Source: Chara braunii
Taxonomy: Eukaryota > Streptophyta > Charophyceae > Charales > Characeae
Direction of reading: 5' to 3'
Assembly: GCA_003427395.1 (NCBI GenBank)
Contig: BFEA01000184.1
Span: 2,327,062-2,371,388 of the forward strand
DNA: 44,327 nucleotides
The notes below the pieces were generated by a model. It ran no database searches. It was given only the letters and a program-made list of their open reading frames with translations, and had not been told where the DNA came from. Below are positions 1 to 9,749 of this stretch, one piece after another. Within the stretch, counting starts at the first letter, position 1. The number at the start of each line of letters is the position of its first letter. The position numbers and the translations under genes were made by a program.

Positions 1-18
1 AGAGGGGCCATGCTAATT

Positions 19-21
<3 letters not shown>

Positions 22-114
<93 letters not shown>
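22..114. repeat. (TC)n followed by (GT)n microsatellite
   Basis: An uninterrupted TC dinucleotide tract of about 77 bases passes directly into a GT tract of 16 bases. Reading frames through it (SLSLSL, VCVCV) are artefacts of the repeat. Confidence 0.98.
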
Positions 115-254
115 ATCTTTCCAGTTTTAACGGACGTCCCGAACGACAACCAGAGGGTATATATTCTGAGCAGAGGACTGTTTACGGACCGGTGGTAGCC
201 TGTAGTCCTTCCTCGAGTCAGCACTCTGCTGTACAATATATTCTCTATCCATTC

Positions 255-720
255 GACCTGATCAGGATTCGAACTCATGATCCATCTGATGTGATCAGGA
301 TTTGAACTCATGATCCATTGGACCTGATCAGGATTCGAACTCATGATCTGTTCATCAACAGTTTTTTCATGTGTGTAGCACTGTGTACCGTGCTGGCACA
401 TGGGCTGGCTGCTGGGTTGTGTGCAATACACCGTGCACCTCCCTTTATGGAGAAAAGGATTCGAACACCTGATCCGTTGGACCTGATCAGGATTCGAACT
501 CCTGATCCATCGGACCTGATCAGGATTCGAACTCATGATCCATTGCACCTGATCAGTTTTCGAACTCCTGATCCATCGGACCTGGTCAGGATTCGAACTC
601 ATGATCCATCGGACCTGATCAGGATTCAAACTCATGATCCATCGGAGTTCGATGATCAGGATTCGAACTCCTGATCCATCGCACCTGATCAGGATTCGAA
701 CTCATGATCTGTTCATCAAC
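255..720. repeat. 33-bp tandem repeat with GATTCGAACTC core
   Basis: About ten imperfect copies of a 33-bp unit occur in two blocks (255-350 and 456-720). Each unit contains a CCTGATCAGG-type palindrome, GATTCGAACTC and TGATCCAT. On the minus strand the core reads GAGTTCGAATCC, close to the T-arm/B-box of tRNA genes. The flanks cannot form a T-stem or an acceptor stem, so these are not tRNAs. The blocks are separated by the first copy of the 105-bp duplication listed next. Confidence 0.85.
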
Positions 721-815
721 AGTTTTTTTCATGTGTGTAGCACGGTGTACCGTGCAGGCACATGGACTGGCTGGCTGGGTTGTGTGCAATACACCGTGCA
801 CCTCCCTTTATGGAG
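348..815. repeat. duplicated 105-bp segment
   Basis: Positions 348-452 and 709-815 are near-identical. Both start with a small CTGTT/AACAG hairpin followed by a T run and end in CCTCCCTTTATGGAG. A further partial copy of the end (GTGCACCTCCCTTTATGGAG) is at 873-892, so 797-915 also contains a local tandem duplication. From 930 to 1290 I see nothing beyond AT-rich DNA. Confidence 0.85.
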
Positions 816-1291
816 GACAGATGTGGGTTTGGCGTTCGAATCCTTGGAGTGCTTATTCTGCTTAAACCACCAGTGCACCTCCCTTTATGGAGGACAGACG
901 TGGGTGTGAAGTTTGAATCTCTGGGCCATATAGAAAAAGCAGACCATGCTGACGACGTACTGCTGGCCTGGTGGGGACCCGTTCGATTCATTCCGGCGGG
1001 AAAAAAAAAGTTGGCTCCTTTGTTGAAGAGGGTCTGCTGCACTGGGAGGTGCTTTAAGGGTTATGCGTAGTGCAGGTCGTGAGGGTTGCAGCTTCCCTTG
1101 CACTTGTGTACGAACGAGTATGCTCTTTGGCAGAACACACTGCTGTATGGTGAAGCAGAGGAGTTTTAGTGTGCTGTCCGATATTATTATTTTGATATTT
1201 TATTATTTTCTTGATTTGTGATTCACTTATTTTATTTATTTAGTTGTAACTTGTATATAATTCTAGAATCTATAGATATTCATAGGCTGTG

Positions 1292-1342
1292 TTCACACCA
1301 GGACTATTTTCCCCAGGTTAATGACGATAGTCCTTGTGTGAA
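1292..1342. repeat. foldback element, family E, copy 1
   Basis: Terminal inverted repeats TTCACACCAGGACTAT and ATAGTCCTTGTGTGAA enclose about 19 bases. The same ends recur at 1541 and 1821. This suggests a very small non-autonomous DNA element or snap-back repeat. No target-site duplication is evident. Confidence 0.7.
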
Positions 1343-1540
1343 TATGGCTATATGCTCTCTTAGGCTGTAGGTTAGGCATAGGCGTAGATATCTGTGTATA
1401 GCACTCGCTTCATGGAGCTCGGTGGACGGATGCCTCGTGTATAGCACTCACTTTATGGTTGTAGGAGATTTTTTTTTTTTAATTAAAAGGGTTTTTTTGA
1501 AGTTTTTTTGGCAAGGATTGAGGTGGATTTTTGGGCCATA

Positions 1541-1618
1541 TTCACACAAGGACTACGATGAATCGGGTCTGATTTTTCTCCATCAGTTCAGATGTGTTCA
1601 TGATAGTCCTTCTGTGAG
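1541..1618. repeat. foldback element, family E, copy 2
   Basis: Its ends TTCACACAAGGACTACGATG and CATGATAGTCCTTCTGTGA are inverted and match the copies at 1292 and 1821. The interior also pairs imperfectly (TCTGAT with ATCAGTTCAGA). Confidence 0.65.
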
Positions 1619-1673
1619 TACGAGCCTCTTTTCGCGCTGTACTGTACGATGTAACGCTTCACATTACTTACTG

Positions 1674-1678
<5 letters not shown>

Positions 1679-1753
<75 letters not shown>
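1679..1753. repeat. poly-T tract
   Basis: A homopolymer of about 75 T. Shorter T runs lie at 1915-1938, followed by a (GTT)n tract. Confidence 0.95.
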
Positions 1754-1820
1754 CCGAAACAAGTCTTATTCACGCTTGATCTGTACCGTATGACAACCGG
1801 AGAGATTGGTTTTGGAAATT

Positions 1821-1895
1821 CAGACCAGGACTACAATGAATGCATCTGATTGTGTTGTTGCAACAGATGCATTCACGATAGTCCTGCCGCTCTGG
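1821..1895. repeat. foldback element, family E, copy 3
   Basis: Long inverted arms: CAGACCAGGACTAC then GAATGCATCTG on the left, and CAGATGCATTC then GATAGTCCTG on the right, with a short TTGTGTTGTTG-like loop. This is the best-preserved member of the family. Confidence 0.75.
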
Positions 1896-2086
1896 ATCAC
1901 CATTGTTTGATGGTTTTTTTTTTTTTTTTTTTTTTTTTGTTGTTGTTGTTGTTTCACCTTTCTGGTCCCTTTTCTTTTTTCCTGTATTATACGATCATGA
2001 TGTTGTGCCACTTTGGGTTATAACTTATATAATACGTAAACTTACGTTTAAACTTTATAGTAGCTGAGAGAAGGAGGGAGAAAAGG

Positions 2087-2138
2087 CTGAAAAAACCTAG
2101 TGCCTATAGTCTGTTCTATAGCCTCTAGGTTTTTTCAG
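2087..2138. repeat. isolated inverted repeat (hairpin)
   Basis: CTGAAAAAACCTAG at 2087-2100 is exactly complementary to CTAGGTTTTTTCAG at 2125-2138. Inside it, CCTATAG and CTATAG extend the stem, leaving a loop of a few bases. Confidence 0.85.
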
Positions 2139-2183
2139 TTCCAGCTTCTTCTAAGTTCTAAGAAGTTCTAATTTGAATTTTCT

Positions 2184-2405
2184 ATTTGGTGCACTTTTCA
2201 GTCCAGATACACGTAGTTCTAATTTCTAATTTACAGTTGCTTTGATTTGTTACCTTACGTAGGGCCAATCTCACTGGCAGAGAGCTGAAACTCACAACCA
2301 TCGTCACCCGAATAGAACGCCCGGTTATTATAACTGTATCTGGACTGAAAAGTGCACCAAATACGGCTATAATGACGGGGTGTTCTATTCGGGTGAAGAC
2401 GGTAG
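2184..2405. repeat. foldback element, family F, copy 1, with extra inverted internal arm
   Basis: The element proper spans 2295-2405. Its arms read CACCCGAATAGAACGCCCGG on the left and the inverse TGTTCTATTCGGGTGAAGAC on the right. In addition, a 27-bp stretch at 2184-2210 is a perfect inverted copy of the element's internal segment at 2336-2362 (core TGCACTTTTCAGTCCAGATA). The same arrangement appears near 30.9-31.1 kb. Confidence 0.8.
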
Positions 2406-2621
2406 GGTTTACCGTACTAGGGTGGGTGTTTAGTGGGCTCTAGGGTCTAACTCTAGGTTGTGTTTTTTTTCGCTTATTATGAGCTAGGGGCAACTGCATA
2501 GCTGCTGATCTACTGTTTTTTAGTGACCTGCGCGAGTGGTGCTATGACTGGCCCAGTGGGTCTCCAACATGCGCTCTGTGAAATTGAATTCTCCATGAAG
2601 ATGCGGAGTACCAGCAACTAC

Positions 2622-2732
2622 CTACCTTCGTCCTGCGAAGGCAATGTACGGTCATCACAGCTGTATTTGGGGTATCTTTCAGTCTAAATACAGCAATATT
2701 GACCGAACGGTTTATTCAGGGGATGAAGGTAG
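2622..2732. repeat. foldback element, family F, copy 2 (diverged)
   Basis: 111 bp with ends CTACCTTCGTCC and GGATGAAGGTAG and an internal TGTATTTGGGG...CTAAATACAG arm. Its length equals the copy at 7685, but the outer arms are more diverged. Confidence 0.65.
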
Positions 2733-2781
2733 AGTCCTGGTAGACGGTAGACGGTAGACGGTCCTGCCATCTATGTACCTT

Positions 2782-3070
2782 TATCTACCGTTAATATTGA
2801 CCGGTGATCTACTGGTTGATGCACCGTTGATCTACCGTTAATATTGACCGGTGATCTACTGGTTGATGCACCGTTGATCTACCGTTAATATTCACCGGTG
2901 ATCTACTGGTTGATGCACCGTTGATCTACCGTTTTGATCTACGGTTTTGATCTACCGTTTTGATCTACCATTTTGATCTACCGTTTTGATCTAGCGCTGA
3001 TCTATTCTTGATCTATTGTCGATCTATAGATGATCTATTGTCGATCTATAGATGATCTATTGTTGATTTG
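2782..3070. repeat. nested GATCTACCG satellite (47-bp and 13-bp units)
   Basis: Three 47-bp units (2782, 2829 and 2876) are nearly identical. They are followed by about five 13-bp units of the form GATCTACCGTTTT and then by 11-bp GATCTATTGTC/GATCTATAGAT alternations. Isolated GATCTAC words continue to about 3435. The 47-bp unit contains diverged copies of the short unit, which indicates stepwise amplification. Confidence 0.9.
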
Positions 3071-3141
3071 CTGTTCAATTACCACGTTGCTGCTGATCGA
3101 TCTAGTCTTGAATCTGCTGTTTATCTATCGTTGATATGCTG

Positions 3142-3257
3142 CTACCGTCTTCACTCGAATAGAACGTCCGATCAACATACCTTACCTGTATTTGGGGCAA
3201 TTTTCAGACCAGATGCAGCGATAATGACCGGGCATTTTATTCAGGTGAAGAAGGAAG
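3142..3257. repeat. foldback element, family F, copy 3
   Basis: The left arm CTACCGTCTTCACTCGAATA and the right arm TTTTATTCAGGTGAAGAAGG match the family. The interior has TGTATTTGGGGCAATTTTCAG. It sits within GATCTACCG-like words. Confidence 0.7.
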
Positions 3258-3879
3258 TCTACCCGTTGATCTACCATTCTTCTACTTTGGGTCTATTGTA
3301 AATCTACGGTAGATCTACTGTGGATCTGCTGCTACCATTGGCCTACGGTTGGTCCGTTTTTGATGTTCTTCTAATGCTGATCTGCGGCTGAGATCTGCCT
3401 AGCTGTGCTGTTGATGATCTACCGTTAAATGTTACCACGAGGCTGTATATTCCTTTTTGACATGTACAGGCGAGTTGCATGCAAAAAGTCCTTATACCGT
3501 TTTATACGTCATTACAGATAAACATAGTACATAGTACATACCTATATATTTGTCTTTGGCTTCTGTATTTTTATCGTTTTGGGGGACAAAGTGCGATCTT
3601 TTCGTTGATCGATGTGATCGATATATGTCACATATGACGATATATATTTCGAGGGGGAATGATGAACCATCAGTTTCTGTACTCTGTACTACTCTACCTT
3701 GCAGCTAGCTTGAGGGGGTTACAACTCGAGTGTGGCGGGCCCGCTTCGAAGAGTCCTGAAGCTGTATTATGTCTGGATCACCGCATCTTCCTTTTTTAAA
3801 GTTTTTTTTATTCTCGTCTAAATGCCAGTAAATGGACTTTCAGTTATTTCAACTTATTTGTATTATGCCTGAGCACACT

Positions 3880-3880
<1 letters not shown>

Positions 3881-3962
<82 letters not shown>
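3881..3962. repeat. poly-T tract
   Basis: A homopolymer of about 82 T. The 3260-3880 stretch before it and the 3963-4630 stretch after it contain no feature I recognise. The latter includes a GGGGAGGGGAGGGG purine run at about 4325-4350. Confidence 0.95.
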
Positions 3963-4631
3963 CAGTGGGCCATTTTCGATCTACTAGTTCCTTTCTTTTC
4001 TTTGCATGTTTTTATTTGGACCTGCTTCCTGCTTGCTCACTATAGCGCATAGCATATCCCATACGCCAGCCTCGAGGACTCTATTCAGTTGACTTCCGGT
4101 TCGTTGAACGTGGATCTCGATCCAACGGCGTCTGCGACGCTCTGACACGACGCTCATACTGTTGCCGTGCTTTCTGCCGGAGCAAAGACCGGCGAGCGCC
4201 ACCAACTTCGGACTCGATGGCTCTGAAGATGTGCTGAAGTCGAGAAAGAATGTTGTTTTGCTCCAAATTTAGTGCACTTGACCTTCCGATTCAAACCTCC
4301 AGTGGGGGTCCACAGGAAGGAGGGGTGTGGGGAGGGGAGGGGAGGGGTGTAAGTGGGTTGGGATGGTTGAAGGAAAGAAAAAGAAGGCTGGGTGCACCAG
4401 CGGCCCGCCAGTGGGCAGTTGCAGGAAATGCGGTCCAGCATCCCTTTTTAACATGATGGTTATGCGATGAGGATGCTGGAGTGGCTTGGCAGTTGGTTGA
4501 CTCGGGGTCTCAAATTCTCTCAATGCCCCTTGTTTCAGAAATTCAGGGTATTTTGAGGCCAGCATGGACATGGACCTGCCTTTAACCTCATTTTAATTTA
4601 AGTCTCTGATTTCAATCTTCGTTCAACCTGG

Positions 4632-4680
4632 TGTTATTATTATTATTATTATTTATTTATTTATTTTTATTTTTATTTTT

Positions 4681-4712
<32 letters not shown>
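4632..4712. repeat. compound microsatellite (ATT)n(TTTA)n(TTTTA)n(GT)n
   Basis: Four consecutive simple-repeat types run into each other, ending in about 13 GT dinucleotides. Confidence 0.95.
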
Positions 4713-4713
<1 letters not shown>

Positions 4714-4779
4714 AAGCCGGTGGCCTCTCTCATTTGAAATGGATTTAGCCGCATCTGTTTCAGTCTTGTTGGTGTTGTT

Positions 4780-5334
4780 AGCCTGATTTGAACCTGGTTT
4801 CCTTTCCAGCGTGGTTTGGACCTGGTTTTACCATAGGTCTTGATTTCTTCCATCTGGTTGGAACTTGGAAGCTCTTTGAAGGCCAGATGTAATCTTCCTT
4901 CTTTTTCTTTTTCTTTTTGTTTCTTTTTTTTCTTTGTTTCTTTTGTTTCTTTTGTTTCTTTTGTTTCTTTTGTTTTCTTTGTTTCTCTGTTTCTTTGTTT
5001 TCTTTGTTTTCTTTGTTGCTTTGTTTCTTTGTTGCTTTGTTTCTTTGTTTTTTTAAGACCAAACCAGACGTAATCTTGGTGTAACCTGGTTCTTACCTGG
5101 TTGTAACCTTACGGTTACCTGTCATTAACCTTGTTTGGACTCTGGGCCGCGTCCGATTGGAATTCGGTTGGAGTTGGAACGTGATTGGAACCCGCATGTC
5201 ACCAGTTTTATAAGCTCTGCTTTTAACTTTGGTGTAACTTGGTTGGGACCTGGTTGGAACCTGGTCTTGTCCTCGTTGTTCACCTGCTTTTGGCCAGTTC
5301 CTTGCTGGTTTCGCGTGGTTATGCCCTTGGTTGC

Positions 5335-5369
<35 letters not shown>

Positions 5370-5620
5370 TTAACAAAAACGGCCCCGTCGGTTGTTAGTG
5401 CTGCTGATAGGAGCAGCCCTTGGTTGTTGTAACCTGGTTATAACCTTGTTGTTGCCTGTCTTTGACTTGGTTGGAACCTGAATTGAATGGTGCCTGGTTT
5501 GATTTTTCTTGGCCTTGGAACCTGATTGAATCCTCCTCAGAACCTGGTTTGGAACCTGGTTTGGAACCTGGTTTGGAACCTGATTGCAGAATATGTTCAG
5601 TGAGTCTGTAGGAGTATGAT
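4780..5620. repeat. degenerate GGAACCTGGTT repeat field with pyrimidine tracts
   Basis: The words ACCTGGTT and GGAACCTGGTTT recur every 12-40 bases, with a clean 12-bp tandem at about 5534-5583. Embedded are a TTTTG/TTTC pyrimidine tract (4893-5056) and a (GTT)n tract (about 5331-5368). No coding signal is seen. From 5620 to 5990 there is nothing I recognise apart from a short (TTTA)n. Confidence 0.75.
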
Positions 5621-5991
5621 AGGTCAGTGTCAGTGCCTCTTCAGCCCGAAGGTGGCCTGCCTCAATTGTGCATGCCACTACTGCTTACTTCCCCATCGAT
5701 TTATTTATTTATTCCATGCTGAGCGGTGGTGAGGCTGGGTACATTCATCTACCTCCCTTGCATTTGCCTGAACCCCTAAACCCTTTGGCCTTTTAACCCC
5801 TTCCCTGCCTTTCAGTCGGAGTGTGCACCGATAGCTCATACGTCTTCCCTTCAGGCAGAGTGTACTGCGGTGGCTCATGAGTTGCTCCTCCCATTAGGCT
5901 GTCATGCGGCTTTGACATCGATCGGGATTGGAGAACCCTGCTTGCCTTTGACGGGGATCTTGAACTGCCATTTCGTCAAAACGGACATCTT

Positions 5992-6498
5992 TTATTTTTT
6001 GAACGAAATTGAAACCGAGTTTTTTGGCCGAAAACTCGTCAAAATTTGTTGTTCTTGAGGGTCCGGCGTTTGTAAAACGCTGGACCCCCTGGCTGTACAT
6101 GGACCTAGCTTGAGACTAGGTACCTCCAAGCAGTCCTGCCTGGAGGTGCCTGGTCTCAAGCTAGGTCCATAAGGGACAATGGCGGTAGGATGCACACAGC
6201 AAGAATTGGTCGCAAAGGTAACATCACTGAAATGGCCTGGATGATGTAAGATGTATGCCTGGATGTGCGGATCCATGCCAGGCGTGTGATTTTGTGGAGC
6301 AGACTGGAGTTGTAGTGGCCTACCCATAAATGACATAGGACTGATAGGCAGGCCTTCTATGCTAATGCCAGGTGCAGTACTGTCTTCCTCTGGGCAGACC
6401 GCACAATGCTCGTCTTCTGTCCAGCGGAAAAAAGTCTGTAAACTCAGAAATAATGTAAGGGTTGATATTATAAGCAAAGAGACATACACTAATCGCAT
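5992..6498 (-). CDS. hypothetical ORF with hydrophobic N-terminus (doubtful)
   Basis: A 168-codon frame on the minus strand that I do not recognise. It begins MRLVYVSLLIISTLTLFLSL, which resembles a signal peptide or signal anchor (residues 1-24). A Cys pair in HCAVCPEE (about residues 32-39) and a Pro-rich middle follow. The C-terminal third runs through two inverted repeats at 6059 and 6098, so at least that part is unlikely to be constrained protein. It could be a first exon that continues elsewhere, or chance. No splice sites, promoter or homolog could be established from the sequence alone. Confidence 0.2.
   Translation of the reverse strand: MRLVYVSLLIISTLTLFLSLQTFFRWTEDEHCAVCPEEDSTAPGISIEGLPISPMSFMGRPLQLQSAPQNHTPGMDPHIQAYILHHPGHFSDVTFATNSCCVHPTAIVPYGPSLRPGTSRQDCLEVPSLKLGPCTARGSSVLQTPDPQEQQILTSFRPKNSVSISFKK
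6059..6087. repeat. short GC-rich hairpin
   Basis: GGGTCCGGCGTTT pairs with AAACGCTGGACCC with one G-T type difference and a 2-3 base loop. It lies 10 bases before the larger foldback at 6098. Confidence 0.75.
6098..6170. repeat. 73-bp foldback with about 35-bp arms
   Basis: The left arm CATGGACCTAGCTTGAGAC and its continuation to GCCTCCAAGCA-like sequence is inverted in GGTCTCAAGCTAGGTCCAT on the right, with about three mismatches in 35 bp and a four-base loop. The size and near-perfect stem resemble a small MITE or a miRNA-type precursor. Nothing in the sequence decides between them. Confidence 0.8.
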
Positions 6499-6952
6499 AC
6501 ATAGTACACAGAGGGGCTTCGCTGTAGCACTATGACATCATCCGATTCTGCAGGTTGTGTGACAGAGGGAGGTTCATCCCATTCTGCAGATTGCACGGCA
6601 GGCTGAGATTCATTAAGATCTTAACCATTTCTATCAGGTTACCCAGCTATAATAACTCCATTGACTCAAACATGTACTCCGGACAGAGATCATCTCGAGT
6701 CGGGGGCTAGATCAGGTGATTAGAAGGTGGATCATTGCCATTTGGGGCGGGGGAGCAAGCAGGGTCAGGTGGCCGAGGAATAGTCGGAGGTTGATCAGCC
6801 AAACTTCTTCTCGGAGTGGCTGGTAGTCGTGCAAATGTTGCACAGGTGTGTGTTTACGGAGTACATCACCCCCACGACCGTGTCGCGGCATGTTGTGTTA
6901 CAACCCATGCTCAAAAACAACATTACATCGAGAGCTACATCGAGTTCAAAAT

Positions 6953-6954
<2 letters not shown>

Positions 6955-6998
<44 letters not shown>
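6955..6998. repeat. (CA)n microsatellite
   Basis: About 22 CA dinucleotides. The surrounding 6500-6950 and 7000-7370 stretches contain no recognisable gene. A near-duplicate TTCTGCAGRTTG word pair is at about 6546 and 6583. Confidence 0.95.
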
Positions 6999-7000
<2 letters not shown>

Positions 7001-7684
7001 TTCTTCTCTTTGTGTGAAAAAAAACATAACCGTAGGCAAGAATTCTGAGTACATCAGATCAACCAAAAAGTAGGCAGAAGATCGAAAAGCACGGGGGCAA
7101 CAGTAGCAGCTCATGTACTGGTCCAGTATCCACAGCACAGACGAATGACATTAGTAGAATGGTAGGGGGGGATAGCCCGTGCAAGAAGAACCACAGACTT
7201 CCAGCAACATGGGGACAGACACAGTGAAATCTAGAGACACACAAAACAAATGATTCGTACTCGTAGTACATGGTAGTCACCGGGTAGCTAGTCACAGGTC
7301 ATACGCGAGCACCATTCAAGTTGAAAAAAAATGCTCACTCAACACCAGCCAAAAACACGAAGGCTGGTTCCACAATGATTCGAAGCAGAGCACTCTCACA
7401 GGTGCTGGAGACAAAGCGCTCCACCATAGACCAAGTCATGAGTGTGCACCGACTCCCAGCCCCACTCCACTGCTGCCCCCTCGTATAACCTCCTCTCAGA
7501 CTGCCGAAAACCAACCACCACCCATGAGGGTGCACACTCTCTACTATGGGTGATGCATATTATCTCCCTTCCACGGACCATAGGTGGGATGCCAAGGCAA
7601 CAGTGCACATCCCGTGGGGTGGCAATATCTCGCCACGACCAATTAAAACAGGATTACTATGCTCCATCCAACACTCCCTACGTA

Positions 7685-7795
7685 CTACTGTCTTCACCCG
7701 AATAGAACGCCCGGTCATTATCTCTGTATTTGGCACAACTTTCGGTCCAGATACGGTGATAATTACCGGGCGTTCTATTCGGGTGAAGACGGTAG
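7685..7795. mobile_element. foldback element, family F, copy 4 (best preserved)
   Basis: 111 bp. The left arm, from CTACTGTCTTCACCCGAATA through ACGCCCGGTCATTAT, is inverted on the right as ATAATTACCGGGCGTTCTAT and GGGTGAAGACGGTAG. TA dinucleotides flank both ends (7683-7684 and 7796-7797), compatible with a TA target-site duplication of Tc1/mariner-type MITEs. It has no coding capacity. The superfamily assignment is an inference from one copy. Confidence 0.75.
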
Positions 7796-7811
7796 TAAAC
7801 CATTCCCCTCG

Positions 7812-8760
7812 TCAGCACGAGTAATCGCTGGAAACTGCATGAAACAGGCGAGCAACCGCCCTCGTAAGTCCCGATGACACCATATGCACCGGCTGAGGAG
7901 AAGCATAAGCGATATGCACGACTTCAATATACTACTACCATCGTCTCAAGCCACCCCACCCATCCATTTTGTGAATAGCAGTACTCGAACACCACGCCGC
8001 TTCCCAGTTCTCTTCCGAAATCCCAACTCTAACCCAAGAACCATCCAGGCGGTAATCCCTGCAGATTGATTATGCAAAGAATGGTTCAATAAATCCAAGC
8101 TTGGTTCAAGACAGCAGGCTCAACGGGAGCGACATTCGACACAAGAGGAAACAGCAGCACCAACTCCATCCCTGAAGGAACCGACTGCAGCATTCATGAC
8201 ACGAGCAGGATCGAAAGGCTACTACCGACAGACGGAAAAAGAGGCGAGGAGCACTCGGCCAACCCAAAGTTGTGACTAACGAGAGTGATGCAAACACCCG
8301 AAGGAGCAACCAAATGGCAGGAGCAACGGCGATTACGATATATGAACAGGGTTTGGTAGGGATGCTACTCTCAATCCAACATGCGCCAACTCATCGTAAC
8401 ATTCAACCCCCCCCCCTACCAGTATATCATGTAATCGCTGAAAAAACTGCCACAGATAGCAGAACCATTACCCACGCTAGTCCCGATGACACCAAACGCA
8501 CGGGCCAGGGAGAGTCATATTAAGCGATAAGCACGACTCCGGCACAATACCATCGTCCTCGGACATGCCACCCATTTTTATACAATCCTCATCATCCGTA
8601 AAAAACAACAACACTTTATCAACCCGCCGGCTCTCAGCCTTCCCCCGAGATTTCATCGTAAACCCAAGACCCAACCAGACACTAACCCTGAAGTTTACTT
8701 ATGCAGAGAAATACACCCAAAATTGGAGCAAGAACAGCAGGGCGAGACCTGCGAGACAAA
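7812..8760. repeat. diverged tandem duplication, period about 620 bp
   Basis: Segment 7812-8110 aligns by eye with 8432-8760. Shared words include GTAATCGCTG, AGTCCCGATGACACCA, GCGATAWGCACGACT, ACCATCGTC, CCACCCAT and ATGCAGAGAA-like sequence in the same order. No reading frame is preserved between copies. Confidence 0.6.
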
Positions 8761-9745
8761 CTCGCCACCAAGGTAAATAATACCCGGCGGGTAGGAAGGA
8801 GTTCCATCACCAGAAGAAAGCAGCAAATCATTCCCATACAACTTCGATCCAGAGGTTGGGAACACTTCATCCGGTGATCCGCAGTCGACAATCAACCGAA
8901 ACAACAACCAATAGACTATCGTGATGTAGGCAGAGGTCGTAGCATCGTCAAAGACTAAGTGGTTCCCCAGACCGCTCACCACTAATCATTTCAACGAAGA
9001 TGGTAAAAAACTAACAATAGTCAACTCGCCTCGGGGGAGGGATCCAAGGAGGAGGAACAAACGCGAAGCTACCAAGCACCAAGGAGCTGTCGGGTGCCAG
9101 TCACCAAAAGCCATCCTCGATAAAGGAAAATGGATTAGCGCACAACTAAGCCCATCACGCACCATGATAAACCACCATAGGTAAGAGTTAATATTGGACA
9201 AGTTCCCAGCGCGATAAAACAGGGCAAGCAACCACCCGACTCGCTCCGCCGAGCCATCCAGCCGTCGGTCATCACAAAGTGAGTCCCCGCAGCAAGCTCT
9301 CTGCTACAGCGTCTGGAGTTCAAAATCGATGCACGCCTTTGTGTAGGGTGCCTTGATAGACTGCCCGAGGAGTAGCTATTCTCGTCATAATCCCAATGAA
9401 AGTGCCGAACCAGATAGCCAACCATGGGACAGATCCACCATCGGGAACTGCGCCACTGCTCTCATCCCTTTGTTCCCAACAGCTGCCGTACCCAAAAGAG
9501 CACACTCTCATCATCCGGTAGGCACTCCGTCCACTACACAGGCCTCATGGGAGCAAAGCTCAGCAATATAGACTCCAACATTCACGGAATCAACCCCAGC
9601 GTTCATGACGCGAGCAGGATCAAGAGGCTACTCTCGATAGACGAAAAAAGAGAAGCGAAGCGCACGTGGCCAAACCAAAGCTGCGACCAAGGAAAGTAAT
9701 GCAAACTCTTGAAGGAGCAGCCAAAGGGCAGACGCGACGACGCTT
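8180..9745. repeat. second diverged duplication (8180-8330 and 9595-9745)
   Basis: Both segments share the order GCRTTCATGACRCGAGCAGGAT, GAGGCTACT, GACGRAAAAAGAG, CCAAAGYTG, TAATGCAAAC and GAAGGAGCARCCAAA. Weaker similarity also links 7371-7560 with 9285-9520. The block probably consists of old copies of an unidentified dispersed repeat. The intervening 8760-9590 DNA shows no gene. Confidence 0.55.
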
Positions 9746-9749
9746 ATGA

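Noticed and set aside
10-198. Reading frames made of Ser-Leu, Val-Cys, Thr-His, Arg-Glu or poly-Phe runs here and at many microsatellites
   Set aside because: They are six-frame translations of CT, GT, CA, GA and T repeats and have no independent coding evidence.
255-720. tRNA genes in the GATTCGAAC array
   Set aside because: Only a T-loop-like word is present; no T-stem, anticodon arm or acceptor stem can be formed.
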